From: Nymphaea colorata
Lineage: Eukaryota > Streptophyta > Magnoliopsida > Nymphaeales > Nymphaeaceae
Direction of reading: 5' to 3'
DNA length: 64,000 bases
NCBI RefSeq assembly: GCF_008831285.2
Contig: NW_022204507.1
Coordinates: 5,042,174-5,106,173, forward strand
Both the position numbers and the translations under genes were made by a program. Below the pieces are notes generated by a model. It searched no databases. It saw only the letters and a list, made by a program, of their open reading frames with translations, and was not told where the DNA came from. Shown here piece by piece: positions 22,566 to 35,450 of the stretch (its first letter is position 1; each line of letters begins with the position of its first letter).

Positions 22566-25496
22566 TAAAAAGTGGCAATGTCGTGAAAGAACCCTCATCA
22601 CCTCGAACACCTTTTTTGAAACAAGGAATGAAACCCTATTGCTCCAACATTGGTTGTGATATGAAGACTTCTATCACCTCGAGTGTCCTATGGTGAAGTT
22701 TTTGTTTTCCCAAAGGCAGGATTTTGAACTTGTTTAATAAAATTCCCCAAACTAGTGCTTGGGTTGTGCTTGCTTTGAAAAGCCCTTAGCCAAATGACCA
22801 AGTTGCACTTGTTTCATAAGTTTTCCTTCCTGGTGACCACATTGAGATAGTTTTAGAATGCTTCAAACCTAGCGGCCGGGTTGCACTTAATCAAATCTAG
22901 CTTAGTAACTGAGTTGATTTGATTGGGATACAATCCCCCTTTATTTTTATAGACAAGATGTGATTTGTGAAATAAAAATATATGTCATAAAAGCAATTTA
23001 GAAATGACTTGAAATATTCATAATAAAAAAATGTACCAGTATTAGCAATCGTCATGAGTGGTAATGGATATAATCTGATTCAAAATAAAATGCATGAATG
23101 TACTGGGCATAAGATAGAAGGTTGATACGTGGATTGAAGCGAAAATACTATAAAATGGCCCTATGGAAAGAAGGTGTGGACAAAATTATAAGTAGAAAAT
23201 TGATACATTTTCTGCTAACAGAAAAATGAGTGTGCAAGGTAATAACATATATATGAGCTTAGGTATGAAAGAATTTATGTTTTGTCTATAATGACAAGAA
23301 ATTAAGACAAAGCTTGTGAGAAAGAAATTTGTTATAAGAATATGATTGTTAGATGTTGATTCTCATAGCCAGATATCAAATTGATAGTGTAGGAAAATGG
23401 AGACCTTAGTTTTCAAATGATTAAATTTTAAGCAGAGTATAAATATATGAGGTTTGATTTAGGAAAATATAGACTTAATAGGGTGAATAAATCAAATTTA
23501 GATGTTTGACGATTGAAAATAGAATATATCTGAGCAAAGCAAAGCTTGGTAATCAAGTTAGAATAAATGATGACCCAATAAAATGATGGAAGTAGTAAAA
23601 TAGGGAGAAAAATACTCTATAGGTACTGAAGCTACAAAATTACTTGGCTAAACATAAATGAGGGAAAAATGGAATGCATGACCTAAGTCAAGCACCTATC
23701 GATCACATATTGAGATTGAGGCAAAGGAAGTTGCCTCAATAAAATGAATGCATGGACCAAATTATATGAAGAAAATTGATATGTGAAGGTGAAAGGTAAT
23801 ATCATTTATATGGGCTTGAATATCAAAGAATTTTTGACAAGCAATTGGAACAAAACTTGTATGAAAGAAATTTATTGTAGAAACATCATCAATAAATAGT
23901 GATTGTCATATCGCAATATCAATATAGAAAAATAGAGAACATTATGAGCAATTTATCACTTGTGAATAATCCTAGGTTTGACGGGATTGGACATCAAGAA
24001 GAGTATAATAAATGCATAATGCTTGATTCATATAAATCCAATAAGTTAAAATCACATGTTCGATGATTGAAAATATAGTTGAGTAAAGCAACGATTGGTA
24101 TTAAATTTGGAATAAATGATTACCCAAGAAAAGTAATAAAATAGGGAGACAGATATACTATGGGTGTTGACATTAGGAAATTATTTGGCTAAATGTAAAT
24201 GATGGAAAAAGAATGCATGACCTTAGTCAAGCAAAGTTTGGTAGTTGAGCCAATAGATGACTATCATGTTCAAGAATAGGAGGTCAGACAAATTAATAAA
24301 TAGGTAATTGACAAGATTTAATAAATGTAAATTTGGAAGCAATTCTAAAAAAAAAGGGCTTGCAAACGAATAATTGATGACCCAATGAAATTATGGAAGT
24401 AGTAAAATGAGAAGAAAGACACCCTATGGGTATTGAGGATAGAAAATTATTTGACTAGATATAAGCAAGGGAAAAAGAATGCACGACCTAAGTCATGCAA
24501 GGTTGGTAATTAAGCCAATAGGTGGCTATCAAATTTAATAAAAGGTTTTACAAATGAATAAATGAGAGATTGACAAGATATGAAAAAATGTAGATCTTGA
24601 AGTAATTCTAAAAAAATGAATTTTCTGAATGATCATATTTGAAAAAATCAGTGCCCTAGATAGTATGGTTAAAGCATGAGCATATGGAGTAGGCGAGTTG
24701 AAGACTATGTAGAGATGATCAAAGGAGACAATGATTTAGATGTGGAAGATGGAGTGTAAAAATATTAAATTGAGCAAAGATTGTATGAAGATATGCATGC
24801 ATTCATCATATAATGATAAACGTCCAACATTTTTGAAAGTCACTTTTATCATGCATATATTTGGAAAAGGAGCGTAGGACTCTAATTGAGTCTGGTTTAA
24901 TCAATTATGACTATTCCATATAAGATATGTCAATATACCTTAACCAAGAGGCTTAGTACAAGCATAAAATCTTCCATTAGGCAACTAGGGGTAAGGTTTA
25001 TTCACTTCTTCTTGAACACTCATCGATATATGAGAAATTACCACTCATGAAACTAACGAAGGGGCATTTCTGCCCAATGTGTGGCCTAGTTGTAAGGCTT
25101 AGTCTTGTGCGACCACCTAAGACCAAGTCTGACGACATGATGACTGGGACAAATAGGTATTGAGAATTTTTGAAATATGAACAAACATGGAAAATCGGTT
25201 GTCTCTAATACAATGTTGCCTAAGGCAATGATTAAAAAAAGAAGAAGAACAAACATTCTCTTCAATCAGTTCTTAAATTGAGGAGGGTTGTATTTGATCT
25301 TAGATGTAGGTGAATATGATTGATCTACTTCAATTAGTCTTACATATAACAGAGGAAGATAATCATCAAGCAATGTAATGAAATGCCGATGAGGTCAAGG
25401 CCAAAGAAGGGACATGCTTTATCATCAGCAATATATGAGATGTTCAAGTTTGTGGAAAAAAAATGCATCAACAATAATCATAGCCAAACAATGACG

Positions 25497-25515
25497 GGTC
25501 CCATCACGGTCACCA
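25497..25515 (-). other. primer-binding-site candidate of gypsy-like element
   Basis: Two bases inside LTR copy B the minus strand reads TGGTGACCGTGATGGGACC. It starts with TGG, as tRNA-primed sites do. It shares 13 of 19 positions with TGGCATGCCTGGTGGGACC at 62419-62437. I cannot name the tRNA. Confidence 0.5.
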
Positions 25516-25517
25516 TC

Positions 25518-27742
25518 TGTTCGCATCCCCAATTTTTTTTAGTTTTTGAAGTGCTCCAGAAAAATAAGGTTTTATTTCAAATGAGAGAGAGAGAGAATCA
25601 CCCGTCGGTATGGGGATCGACCGTTCCTCACAACTTTACCGAGGGTAATCAATCCAAGGGCTATGTTTATCCTTGATGCATTTTGTTTTGTCTTAAAAAG
25701 CTTTTTCATTCTAAATGTTGCGTACTATTTGAGAAAAATATTGAAAGTTTGATGTTCTAAACTTCTGAAAGAGTACTAGACGTATAGATATGTATATGAA
25801 AGCTTGTGAATAGGATGTTTAAATGAAATAAAGAGGAAAAGATGATTTTAGAGAGAGAGAGAGAGATTTTAAAATGGAAAACATGTATATATATTCATAT
25901 ATACGTATACAAGAGTTTGCAAAAGAATATGTTAAATCATAAAGAGAGAAAGACAAAGAAAGATACACATGCACATGTATACGTATATAACATGTATATA
26001 CACGCATATCATATATCTTCTTGAGTACTAAAAACAAGAAATTACTTGAAAATATCTAACTTAATTTTTCGATCTAGGCCAAAGGGGAACTTAGGCTCAT
26101 GCAAGAGTCAAAGCTGTCTCCAAGGCCGCATTAGAGAGAGAGTATTTGGTTTTGCAAATCTATTGAAAAATATGAATCCAAATATTTTTATGTGTGATTA
26201 TAAGAACCACAACTATTTCAAGAAAATGGATTTCTCCCACCATTGGGTATGGAAGAAAATTAAGTACTCACAAAATGAAAAATGATAATGCCCTGATTGG
26301 GGTTCTAATAGAGTGATTAAGAAAGAAATTAAACGTGACATTGACAAGAAAATGCATATTAACATGTGCATATTCGTGAATGGCTTTCCTAGGTTGGACA
26401 AACCCCAACCTCAAAGTCAACATAAGAATGAATAAAATCCCAACCCAATCACTCCTTCTCTCGGTTCATTTGCTCATTAACTAAGAAAAAAATTAGAACA
26501 TCATGAATGGACATTTCCAGCACATAACAAGCATGTAACAAGCATATTTTTGAAAGAAATGAAGAAATGAAATTTATTTCTCCTTTCTTGGACTCCTGGT
26601 GCACTCAAGAGTAGCTCTTGACTCCGGAGAGGAAATCATTTGAGCTTTCTTGCACGGCCATGGTGAGGTGGCAGGAGAAAATAAGGAAATGAAAATAGAG
26701 AATTATTACATACCTCTAATATGAATGCTATTAGAAATGAGTCCTCCCTTTTGAATGATCTTGGAGCCGCCTAGGATGAAGCTCCAAGATATTGAACCAC
26801 CAAGAGATCGCTTTGTGCTCCTTTGAAGAATTTGTATATGGAGAAGCTTGCTCCCAAGTTTGGAGAAGAAGAGAGAAATGGAAAGAGAGAGCCAAGAAAA
26901 AAATTTAGACTTTCAAGTGAGGAAGCACAAGAGGTTCCTCTATGGTTGGTTCCCCTCAAGATGGAGGATTGTGGGGATATTTATAGAGTATTTTGGTGCT
27001 AAAATTCATACTTTGAATTTTTTTGAATTTAACAATAATTTTATGCGAATTTCAAGTATTTTTCAATAATTTAATTTTTAAAAAATAGGCTATGACTAAA
27101 TGGGATTGCCCATTAGCCCTACAAACACCCATTTGGGGTGTGGGCGGGGCTATTTCCCACCCAAAAGTGCCAAAACCACCCCCCAAGGGGACGTTTCTTT
27201 CATGAAAATGGAGGGCTCGGTGTGCCAGCGAGCGCTTGGCAAGCTGCATGAGCGCGTAGTGTGTTGTGCGCAACAGCGCACGTCATGCGAAGGCGTGCTG
27301 CGTGAGCGCAACACACAATGCACTGTCGCACGCATTGCACTACCAAGCGCGTCGCACGAAACGCACTCGCACGTGGTGCTCGCTCATGCGAGTGCTCACG
27401 CTCGATGGCATGCTCCGCATGGCACACGTTTGCTCGGCCGTGCGGTGTGCTCATGCGCATTGGCGCATGCATCTCCCTTTTAGGAAAGAAAACGAAATTA
27501 AAAAAAAAAATCAAATCCAATCAAATAAAAAAAATGCATAAATAGATATTGTTTGTGTAATAAGCATTACATATAAATATATATTTTTATTTAAAATGTG
27601 TAAAAAAAGGTTTTGTTAAAAATGGGTGGCTGACTCCATTTTGACCTACTCTGGGTTTGTTTTGAATCTGGTTTCAATTTAATTGGCTGCCAACAAGTTC
27701 TCGTAAGTGGGTTATGGTTCAAAAATACGTCCCAACATAGAG
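25518..27742 (-). mobile_element. long LTR (copy B, truncated 5' LTR)
   Basis: It begins TGTTCGCATCCCC like copy A and is collinear with it. It lacks the part equivalent to about 19425-20055 of copy A (a deletion of about 630 bp) and the last 210 bp or so of the LTR. The two copies differ by many substitutions and small indels, so the insertion is old. Its right border at about 27742 meets unrelated sequence, and no target duplication can be recovered. Confidence 0.8.
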
Positions 27743-28430
27743 ACCATGAGCTTGAAGACGATGTCAAAGCATTTGTTTTTTGCCTTCAATGATTTGGTAT
27801 GAACATCCTTGAGCAAGTTAAAATTCTGTACACACTAAATGCCTTTGAGTTGCTTAAGGAAGAAGCATTCAAGAGACTAACTGTGACATAGATTTACATG
27901 AACAACAATCTAGTTGCCAAACTCTAAAGACTCTCGATCGAGAGAACATTTCGGAATTGCCAGAGAGATAAATTCTACGTAGATAGGCCCAAAATGTAAA
28001 GATTGACTTAATGAAATTTCTTACGAAATGCCTTCATGTGGATGTTCAACAGTCCTGTAGCCTGTCCCATTACCAGCATCTATGCAGGATACTAACGTAT
28101 GTTGCAGACCTGGTAGCAAGAAACAACCAGACTTATGAATACATGATGCAGTTGGGAAACATAGATATGGGGAACGTTTCATATCTATGTTGTGATACCA
28201 AAGCGATAATGAAAAGCCAGCCAGAAGCTGCAGGTCCCATCACCCCAGACCCCTCGAAGAAGAAGTGCCATGGTTTTGCAAATATGGTATTTGATAATGG
28301 AGGGGTGAAGGTTGTCAAATGCAAGGGCACTAGTCTACCGGTCACGACTTTTAAGAGAAAACCAGATAGGATTTTGTGTAGGACAAAAAGCGCACTGGAG
28401 AAATGATGTAGGATTTGAAAAATCAAGCAA
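27743..28430 (+). pseudogene. possible FAR1/FHY3-like (MULE-derived) C-terminal fragment
   Basis: Frames read ILYTLNAFELLKEEAFKRLT (about 27820-27880), RDKFYVDRPK (about 27965), then an open frame at 28011-28406 containing SHYQHLCRILTYVADLVAR and a QTYEYMM segment. FAR1-related proteins have a comparable sequence after the transposase core: an F..L..E.FK block, a Cys/His SWIM zone, then an R(Y)..LC....A..A......Y..M helix. Cys spacing for a SWIM zinc finger cannot be traced, and stops interrupt the first half. FAR1 proteins derive from Mutator-like transposases, which would fit the ULP1 and PMD relics to the right. I hold this assignment loosely; it may be another domesticated transposase-like family. 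Confidence 0.35.
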
Positions 28431-31019
28431 GAAAATCATCCTCCACAAGTTGATTATATTTCAGATACAAATGATGCAGTTGAGACCTTCATGCAGTCCA
28501 CATGTATGCAAGATGTATAGGATCGCAGTCATTTTATGGAACTCCTAGTAAGTTTATTATATTATACATATTACGTATGTTTGAACTCTAACCACATTTT
28601 GATAATCAATTTTGTGTAATTGTTACAGTGCTGCATGGATTCAATTCGTTAGTCACAACAGTAGTCACCGCTCTCAATGTATCATACATTAAATGATTTT
28701 GTAACAGCTTTTGAAATAGGGACAGAATAATGCCAACAAGAAGATAAAAGAACAAAGAAGAATTATACAATGACATAAAGGGTCGTGCAAATAAATTAAT
28801 GTAACAAAACAATGAGAAAACAGCAAGTCTACACTAACGAGAGAACACGATAACGACAGAAAGGACTTGAATGAATATGTGAGAATGAGATAATAACGTG
28901 TCTGCCTAAACATGATAAGTAAACAGAGACAAATTAATTCTATAACGCAACTACAGGATTCATTTTATGATTGCTTGTCTCACACACATACGACAAGAAG
29001 GGCCAATGCAAATGAGATAACAATGGTATGCGAAATGTTTATGGACACCAAAAATTCAAATAAATTAACGTAACAAAACAATAAGATAACAACGAGTATA
29101 GATTAACGAAAAAATGTGATAACAGTAGGAACGGTCTGAATGGATATGAAAGAATGAGATAACAAAGCTATTGCCTAAGGAACACGATAATGACGAGTCT
29201 ACTATTGAGGGAAAAACATGCGATATGTACTATCGACTTTTGTTTCTAACACCCATTCGGCTGCATTTAATGAAGCTAACAATTATTGCAGCAGCATTAA
29301 ATGAACACAGTCAATAACACACAACACACAATGTCTGATCAACATTCCTCCCTCCGCTCTATCTCAATGACATAAAAAATGGAAACGTACCATTGCGATA
29401 TGTATTGTCGCATGTGGGTGCATTAAATGTGGCATCATGGAAACAATTTGGATTATATTCACAAATACTTTGACATTGTACGGACTGCGAAAGTACACAA
29501 CACGAATGAGATAACAATGGAAGGCGATAAGTTATTGATGAGACGAATTAATGCGATAACAACAAGAAGGGCCTAAATGAATATGAGAGAATGAGATAAC
29601 AACACGTCTGCAGGATGCGTCATACGATTGGTTATCTCACATGCACATGACAGGAAGGGCTATGTGAATGAGATAACACTGGAATGCAAGATGTATATGG
29701 ACGCAAAGAATGTGACAAATTAACGTAATGAAACCATGAGGCAATGAATGTACAATAACGAAAGAATGTGATAATCACATGACAGCTCGAAACGGTTACG
29801 AGAGAATGAGATAACAGCATGTCTATTTAAAGATGATAAGTAAACAAAGACAAATGCGATAAGCGTGTTTATATGATTTCTGTGTTTACAAATGCAATAA
29901 GTGCGTTTATATGATTGCTGTGTTTAGAAATGTGATAAGCACATTTACAACTGCGTTAATTAAAAGAAATGGTTATGACACAAAAATTAACATAAATGTT
30001 TACAATGACAATATTATTCAAATTTCAGAATGTCTACTTATTTGAAGCAAGTTTCTAATAGATCTTCTAATGCTATTTGTAACATGAGCTTGGGTGAAGC
30101 TAGGTTTCTTTTTTAATGTTACCTCCTTTATAAATTTCATCATGAACACACCATAGTTATAGTTTTTTCTGGTTGTGGACATTTTACTAGTAAAAATTTG
30201 TATTCGTCTGACATTTGGATGCCAAAGACATGTTTGAGGCAATATTTCTTCAAAAAAACCAAAACTTATTAAGGAAATAAAAAGAAGTTATCTTAAAAGT
30301 CTGTAGAGGTTAAACTGCATACCAGTATGTAGAGGTCTTTTGGAATTTGGTAGACGTCATAGCCTATGCATGAATCCTATTATCCACACTTGTTTTTTGA
30401 CATTATGAAGGACATATACACCCAATGTGCCTTCTCCACCATACAGAAGGAAATAAAACCTGAAACAAACGGGCGTTAGAGGGCAACCTGATTATGGTAA
30501 AATAATAGCAATTTAAACACATCTTCATTGTTGGTAAATTGGGCAAACTTGTGGCGTCGATGGTCAGCTTATCCTTCGCCATAGAGTTTGTCTTTCTTTC
30601 TTGCACGAGTCAATCTTCCTTTCTGCCTCAATCTGTCATAATTTATTCTACTTGTTATGAAAAACTATGATGAAAAAATTGTTCCTGCTGATATGAGCTA
30701 TCATCTGTTTTGGGTTAATGAAGTTAATTTATTTTCAAAAATTATGTAAATTGCCACGTTCTACTATAACAATAGCACTAAAACTTATGTTCATGCTTGA
30801 GCAGTGATAATATTGTTCATACATGATTATCTCATCCATGAAGTAACCATATAATTGTCATATAGATATGTGTAAGAACAATATCTGCAATATCCATATC
30901 GTTGTCATATGTATTCATGTAAGAACTGTATTATCTCGTTGCTGATATATGCATATAATTTGTATATATGTTCATGTGTATTATCTCATCTTTGAAATAT
31001 CCACATGATCGTCATACCA

Positions 31020-31670
31020 ATCTTAGATAAATGACAACATAATTGGCATGTATATCCATACCAAGCATATGCTTATGTTTGAGCATCGATAATACTTCTC
31101 AAACATATGTATGGATATATGGTTTCCATATGTGGACAATCGATCAATGATGACAATGCTTATGTCATATTTCAATAATTGAAAATCATATGTTCAAATT
31201 AGATCTTAGATAAATGACAACCTAATTGACATGTATGTCCATACCAAGCTTATTTTCACGTTTGATCATGATAGTACTGTTCAAACATATATATACACAT
31301 ATGGTTTCCATATGTACACAACGATCAATGATCACGGTGCTTATGACACATTTAGATCATTGAAAATCCTATTTCAAATTAGATCTTAGGCAAATGACCA
31401 CGTAATTGACATGTATATTCATACCAAGCTTATGTTCACGTTTGAGCATTGATAGTACAACTCAAACATATATATACACATATTGTTTCCATATGTGAAG
31501 ATTCGATCAATGATAATGGTGTTTATGTTGCATTTCAATTATTGAAAATCGTATGTTCACATTAGATCTTAGATAAATGACAACTTAACAAACATGTATA
31601 TCCATGTGCGCACCATCATTCGATAATAATGCTCATCCATATGATTGTCACATTAGATCTTTGAAAAATG
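31020..31670. repeat. ~182-bp tandem repeat, about 3.5 copies
   Basis: The phrase TCTTAGATAAATGAC starts at 31021, 31204, 31384 and 31567, a period of 180-183 bp. Each unit also contains ACATGTATATCCATACCAAG and TGGTTTCCATATGT in order. The first three units are full and the fourth is partial. Confidence 0.9.
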
Positions 31671-32639
31671 AAAACCTATTTGGTGTTTGAACATAAAAAA
31701 AATGCATTTGGCTATACCAGTTTGTTAGAGAGGGAACAACATACAACTATCGCTTGTTGTTTCTGACACCCATTCAGCTGCATTAAGGACCGTTGTCGAT
31801 AAAGCACAACACAAAATGTCTGAGCAATATTTCCTGTGCACTATCGCGTGTTCATCAGCAGCACAAAAAAGGGAAACATATCACTGCGATATGTATTGTC
31901 CCATGCTGGTGCATTATCTACCTAAAGACGATAAGTTAACAATGACAAATTAATGTGACAATGCAACTACAGGATTTGCCATATGATTGCTTATTTCACA
32001 TGCAATAAGTTGAGTAAGAACAACATGCGATACGTACTATTGGAACCTCTTATTGATACCCATTTAGCTGCATTTAATGAAGCCATCAATTGTTGCAGCT
32101 ACATGAAATGAACACAGTCGATAATGCACAACACACAACATTCGAGCAACATTCCTTTGCGCTATCGCGTGTTAATGAACTGCACAACATGCAAGCGTAC
32201 AACTGCTTTATGTATTGTCGCATGTGGTGCATTAAATGTGGCAAGGTCAGAAAATTTGGACTACAATCATAAATACAGGACAGGCAGCAGGTAATATCCT
32301 GTTTCATAAGGTGGCGGTAATGAAGAATGAGAAACGTAATTTGTTCAATGATAATATACACAAGATTATATTCATGAGCTCAACCCAAATAGATAGCAAT
32401 TTCGTAATTACTATCTCATTAACACTATTGTTAGGAGATATGGTAGGTGATCATTTATATAGTTTGTCTTCTCCTCACAAATTTTGCAAGATGTAATGGT
32501 GTTAATGCAACAAAGAGTTGTGAATGAAAAGCACAACATTCTCAGTCTTGCTGTCATGGTATTTTAGTTTTTTCAAATAAATTTGTAGCTTGCTTGACCT
32601 AAGACATTCTTTTTGTTCTTCTATCTTGCTGTACAGAAT

Positions 32640-33013
32640 GCACTCTGATGAAAGCCTTCGGTTATAGTTTCATGCATCCTAAAAATATGCTTCTAGACCC
32701 TTTGCTCAACGTGTTTGAAGTGGTTCTGCTTTCAACCTTGTGAGAATAGTGCCATCATTGGGTATTATACGTTCTCGACATGCAGAACAAAGCTTCTTTA
32801 TACTACAATTTAATGCACATGCATGGACTAATACTACATGATTTGTGGTTCTTGAAAGATTTTTTAAAGAGTTAGTATGAAATCAACATGATTCAGTGGC
32901 ACTTTTTCCGTAGGAAGAAAGCTCCGAGCCAAAACAATGGCTATAATTGTGGTGTTTTCATCATCAAATACATAGAAATAATTTGCAATGATAGCGAACC
33001 TGCTCTTTCGTAG
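32640..33013 (+). pseudogene. ULP1/C48 SUMO-protease relic
   Basis: In one frame the sequence reads HHWVLYVLDMQNKA (from 32753), an in-frame TAG at 32873-32875, then IQWHFFRRKKAPSQNNGYN and CGVFIIKYIEIICND, ending at a TAG at 33011. Ulp1-family cysteine proteases, which cleave SUMO conjugates, have a catalytic His in an 'HW' motif and Gln and Cys in 'Q.NG.DCGVF'. Here the His (HW), Gln (32930) and Cys (32948-32950) remain, with Asn in place of the Asp before Cys. The domain's N-terminal part is weak or missing. Ulp1 domains are frequently carried by plant Mutator-like and CACTA elements, and the GATAA repeats surrounding this relic suggest it belongs to one. Confidence 0.75.
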
Positions 33014-33219
33014 GATAGTATACTACATCTTAGAATATAGCTACGTGATGACTTGGTGGAGTATGATACATCACGGTCTGCACTAAGAAAGCCAAACCAG
33101 ACGAAGAAGTAGAAACACAAACAGATTGCGATAATAAATGGTCGGAATGTTGTGCGAGAGAAGTTCATGCAATAAAACAACTGCATGATTAGTTTTGCAA
33201 TACAATAAAATAAAAACAT

Positions 33220-34930
33220 GTTCATAAGAATGTGTTACCCACTCGGACAAATTTACTAAAACAACGACACTAAAATGACTTCTTTTACAATAAAATGACA
33301 CCTATTAAGAGGCAATAAGCACTCAGATGAAACTAATTGCGATAACGCAACTGCAGAATTCGATATATGATACACTAAACTGAAATCGTGTTTATAAGAA
33401 CACAATACCCACTCGAAAAAATAAATGCAATGACAACACTGTATTGAGTGGTTTTATTGTAAGGCACCTACTAAGATGACGCGAAAAGCACTCGAAAAAA
33501 ATTAATGCGACAATAGCACTAATATCCACTTCTTTTACGTAATAAGCACCTACTAAAAGACAATAAACACTCTGACAAAACAAATTGCGGTAATGCAACT
33601 TGCAGGAGTCGTTATATGGTACACTCAATTAAAATTGTATTTATAAGGACACAATATCCACTCGAAAAAAATTAAATGCAACAATGACAAAATGCACAAA
33701 GACACTGTATCTAGTGGTTTTACGACAAGGGACTTACTAAGAGAATGCGATAAACACTTAGAAAATGTGATTCATACAACAACATTAGTATGCACTTCTT
33801 TTACGATAAGAAGGCACCTACTAAAAAGCGATAAGCACTCGGAATAAACAAATTGTGATAATGCAACTACAAGATCTATCATGTGATACACTCAACTAAA
33901 ATTGTGTTTATAAGGAACAATACCCACTCAAAAAAATTAAATGCGACAACGACACTATATCAAGTGATTTTGCGATAATAAGGCACTTACTAAGAGAATA
34001 CGATAAACACTAAAAAAAATATAATGTAGGAATAACAATCATATGCACTTCTTTTACGATAAGTGCCTACTACAAGGTGATAAGGATTCAGACAAAACAA
34101 ATTGTGATCATGTAACTGCAGGATTTATTATACAATGCACTCAACTAAAATCGTACTTATAAGGATGCAATACACACTTGAAAAAATTAAATGCAACAAA
34201 GACAAAACGTGACAACGACATTGTATGAAGTGGTTTTATGATAACAAGATGCTTGCTAAGAGAATGCGATAAACGCATAGAAAAATGTAGTGCAATTACA
34301 ACACTAGTATGCACTTCTTTTACGATAATAACACACCTACTAAAAGGCGATCAGCAATTGAAAGAAACAAATTGCGATAAGTAGCTGCAGGATTCATTAC
34401 ATGATACACCAAACTAAATATCTGTTTATAAGGATGATATACCCAATTAAAAAAAAATAAATGAAACAACGACAATGAATCGAGTGGTTTTACCATAACA
34501 AGGCACTTACTAAGAGAATGTGTTTATCACTCAGAAAAATGTAATATGACAATGACACTAATAGACACTTAAGAAGGCACCTACTAAAAGGCAATAAGCA
34601 CTCGGATGAAACAAATTGCGATAATGCAATTGTAGGATTCGTTATACGATACACTCAAATGAATTTGCATTTATAAGGATGTGATACCCACTCGAAAAAA
34701 ATTAAACACCACAATGACAAAATGAGACAACGACACTATATCGAGTAGTTTTACGATAACAAGGTGCTTACTAAGAGAATGTGATACCCACTCGAAAAAA
34801 TGTAATACGACAACGACACTAGTATGCGCTTCTTTTAAAAGGAAAGGCACCTACTAAAAGGCAATAAGCACTCGACACAACAAATTGTGATAACAGAACT
34901 CCAGGATTCGTTAAACAATATAAAAGAATT
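33220..34930. repeat. ~240-270 bp tandem repeat, about 7 copies
   Basis: The phrase AAATTGCGATAATGCAACTG (with variants) recurs at about 33337, 33582, 33851, 34100, 34370, 34610 and 34881, giving alternating intervals of about 245-270 bp. Each unit also holds a CACTCGAAAAAAATTAAATG segment, 'GTGGTTTTACGATAA' and 'CACTTCTTTTACGATAA', all in the same order. Confidence 0.85.
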
Positions 34931-35340
34931 ACGACAACGAAATAATAATGTGTTTAAGAAAGAATGAAATAATATTAACTTGTTATCGATCATTCTTATG
35001 AACAAAAGTATATTGTTTGTAATCAATCAAGAAAATATGATAAGAAAAAAAAAGATTATTCTCGATCAAGAAAATATGATTAGAAAAAAGCGATTATTCT
35101 CGATCATGCCATGAACAAGACCTTCTGCAACTTAGAAAATTTCTCAGTCGAATCGAAACATGATCAACCAGCGACTTTATTATTGTAGCAAGCTCTCTTC
35201 CATTGGGTGGTTAGGACTCTGTGCTACAGTCTTTGCATTGTCATGGCATCTTTTGCCTTTTATCTCGTGACCATATGATCCTGGCTCCGTTTATTGCAGA
35301 TCTCCCTTTGAGCAACATCCGCTTCTTGGGATGATATTGA

Positions 35341-35415
35341 CTATGTCACCAAGGTGCGAGGTGCGGGTCCGGTACGGCACTTCTCAAAAAATTTAAGTGC
35401 GGCAGTGCGGCTGGA

Positions 35416-35450
<35 letters not shown>

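Larger units (their letters stand above)
22148..25517 (-). mobile_element. internal region of non-autonomous gypsy-like element
   Basis: Between the two LTR copies lie about 3.4 kb with no gag, protease, reverse transcriptase or integrase signature in any frame. The interior holds a minisatellite (22260-22565) and diverged internal duplications (about 23100-24620). Two 240-bp blocks at about 24113-24350 and 24372-24615 share 'gacccaa...gaatgcatgacctaagtca'-like text, with an older copy near 23570-23700. Long LTRs around a non-coding interior fit a large retrotransposon derivative moved by proteins of another element. Confidence 0.65.
28570..35000. repeat. GATAA-rich tandem-repeat region
   Basis: About 6.4 kb is built of diverged tandem units full of GAGATAAC, GCGATAA and GATAAGCACTC words. 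A 'GCAACTGCAGGATTCGTTAT'-type segment recurs at about 28950, 31965, 33340, 33590, 33860, 34110, 34380, 34620 and 34890. A second module containing 'CACCCATTCGGCTGCATT' recurs at about 29215-29440, 31727-31922 and 32020-32250. No long open frame exists apart from the ULP1 relic inside it. Monomers in the first part (28.8-29.8 kb) are about 270 bp apart. Confidence 0.8.

Noticed and set aside
27100-27545. Several overlapping Ala/His/Arg-rich frames on both strands, up to 127 codons
   Set aside because: They lie in the CpG-rich block of an LTR; frames open on both strands at once reflect low stop-codon density in GC-rich DNA.
19166-27742. Reading the long-LTR element as plus-strand
   Set aside because: No primer site follows 22147 on the plus strand, whereas the minus strand has a polypurine tract at 22148-22163 and a TGG-starting primer site beside 25518.
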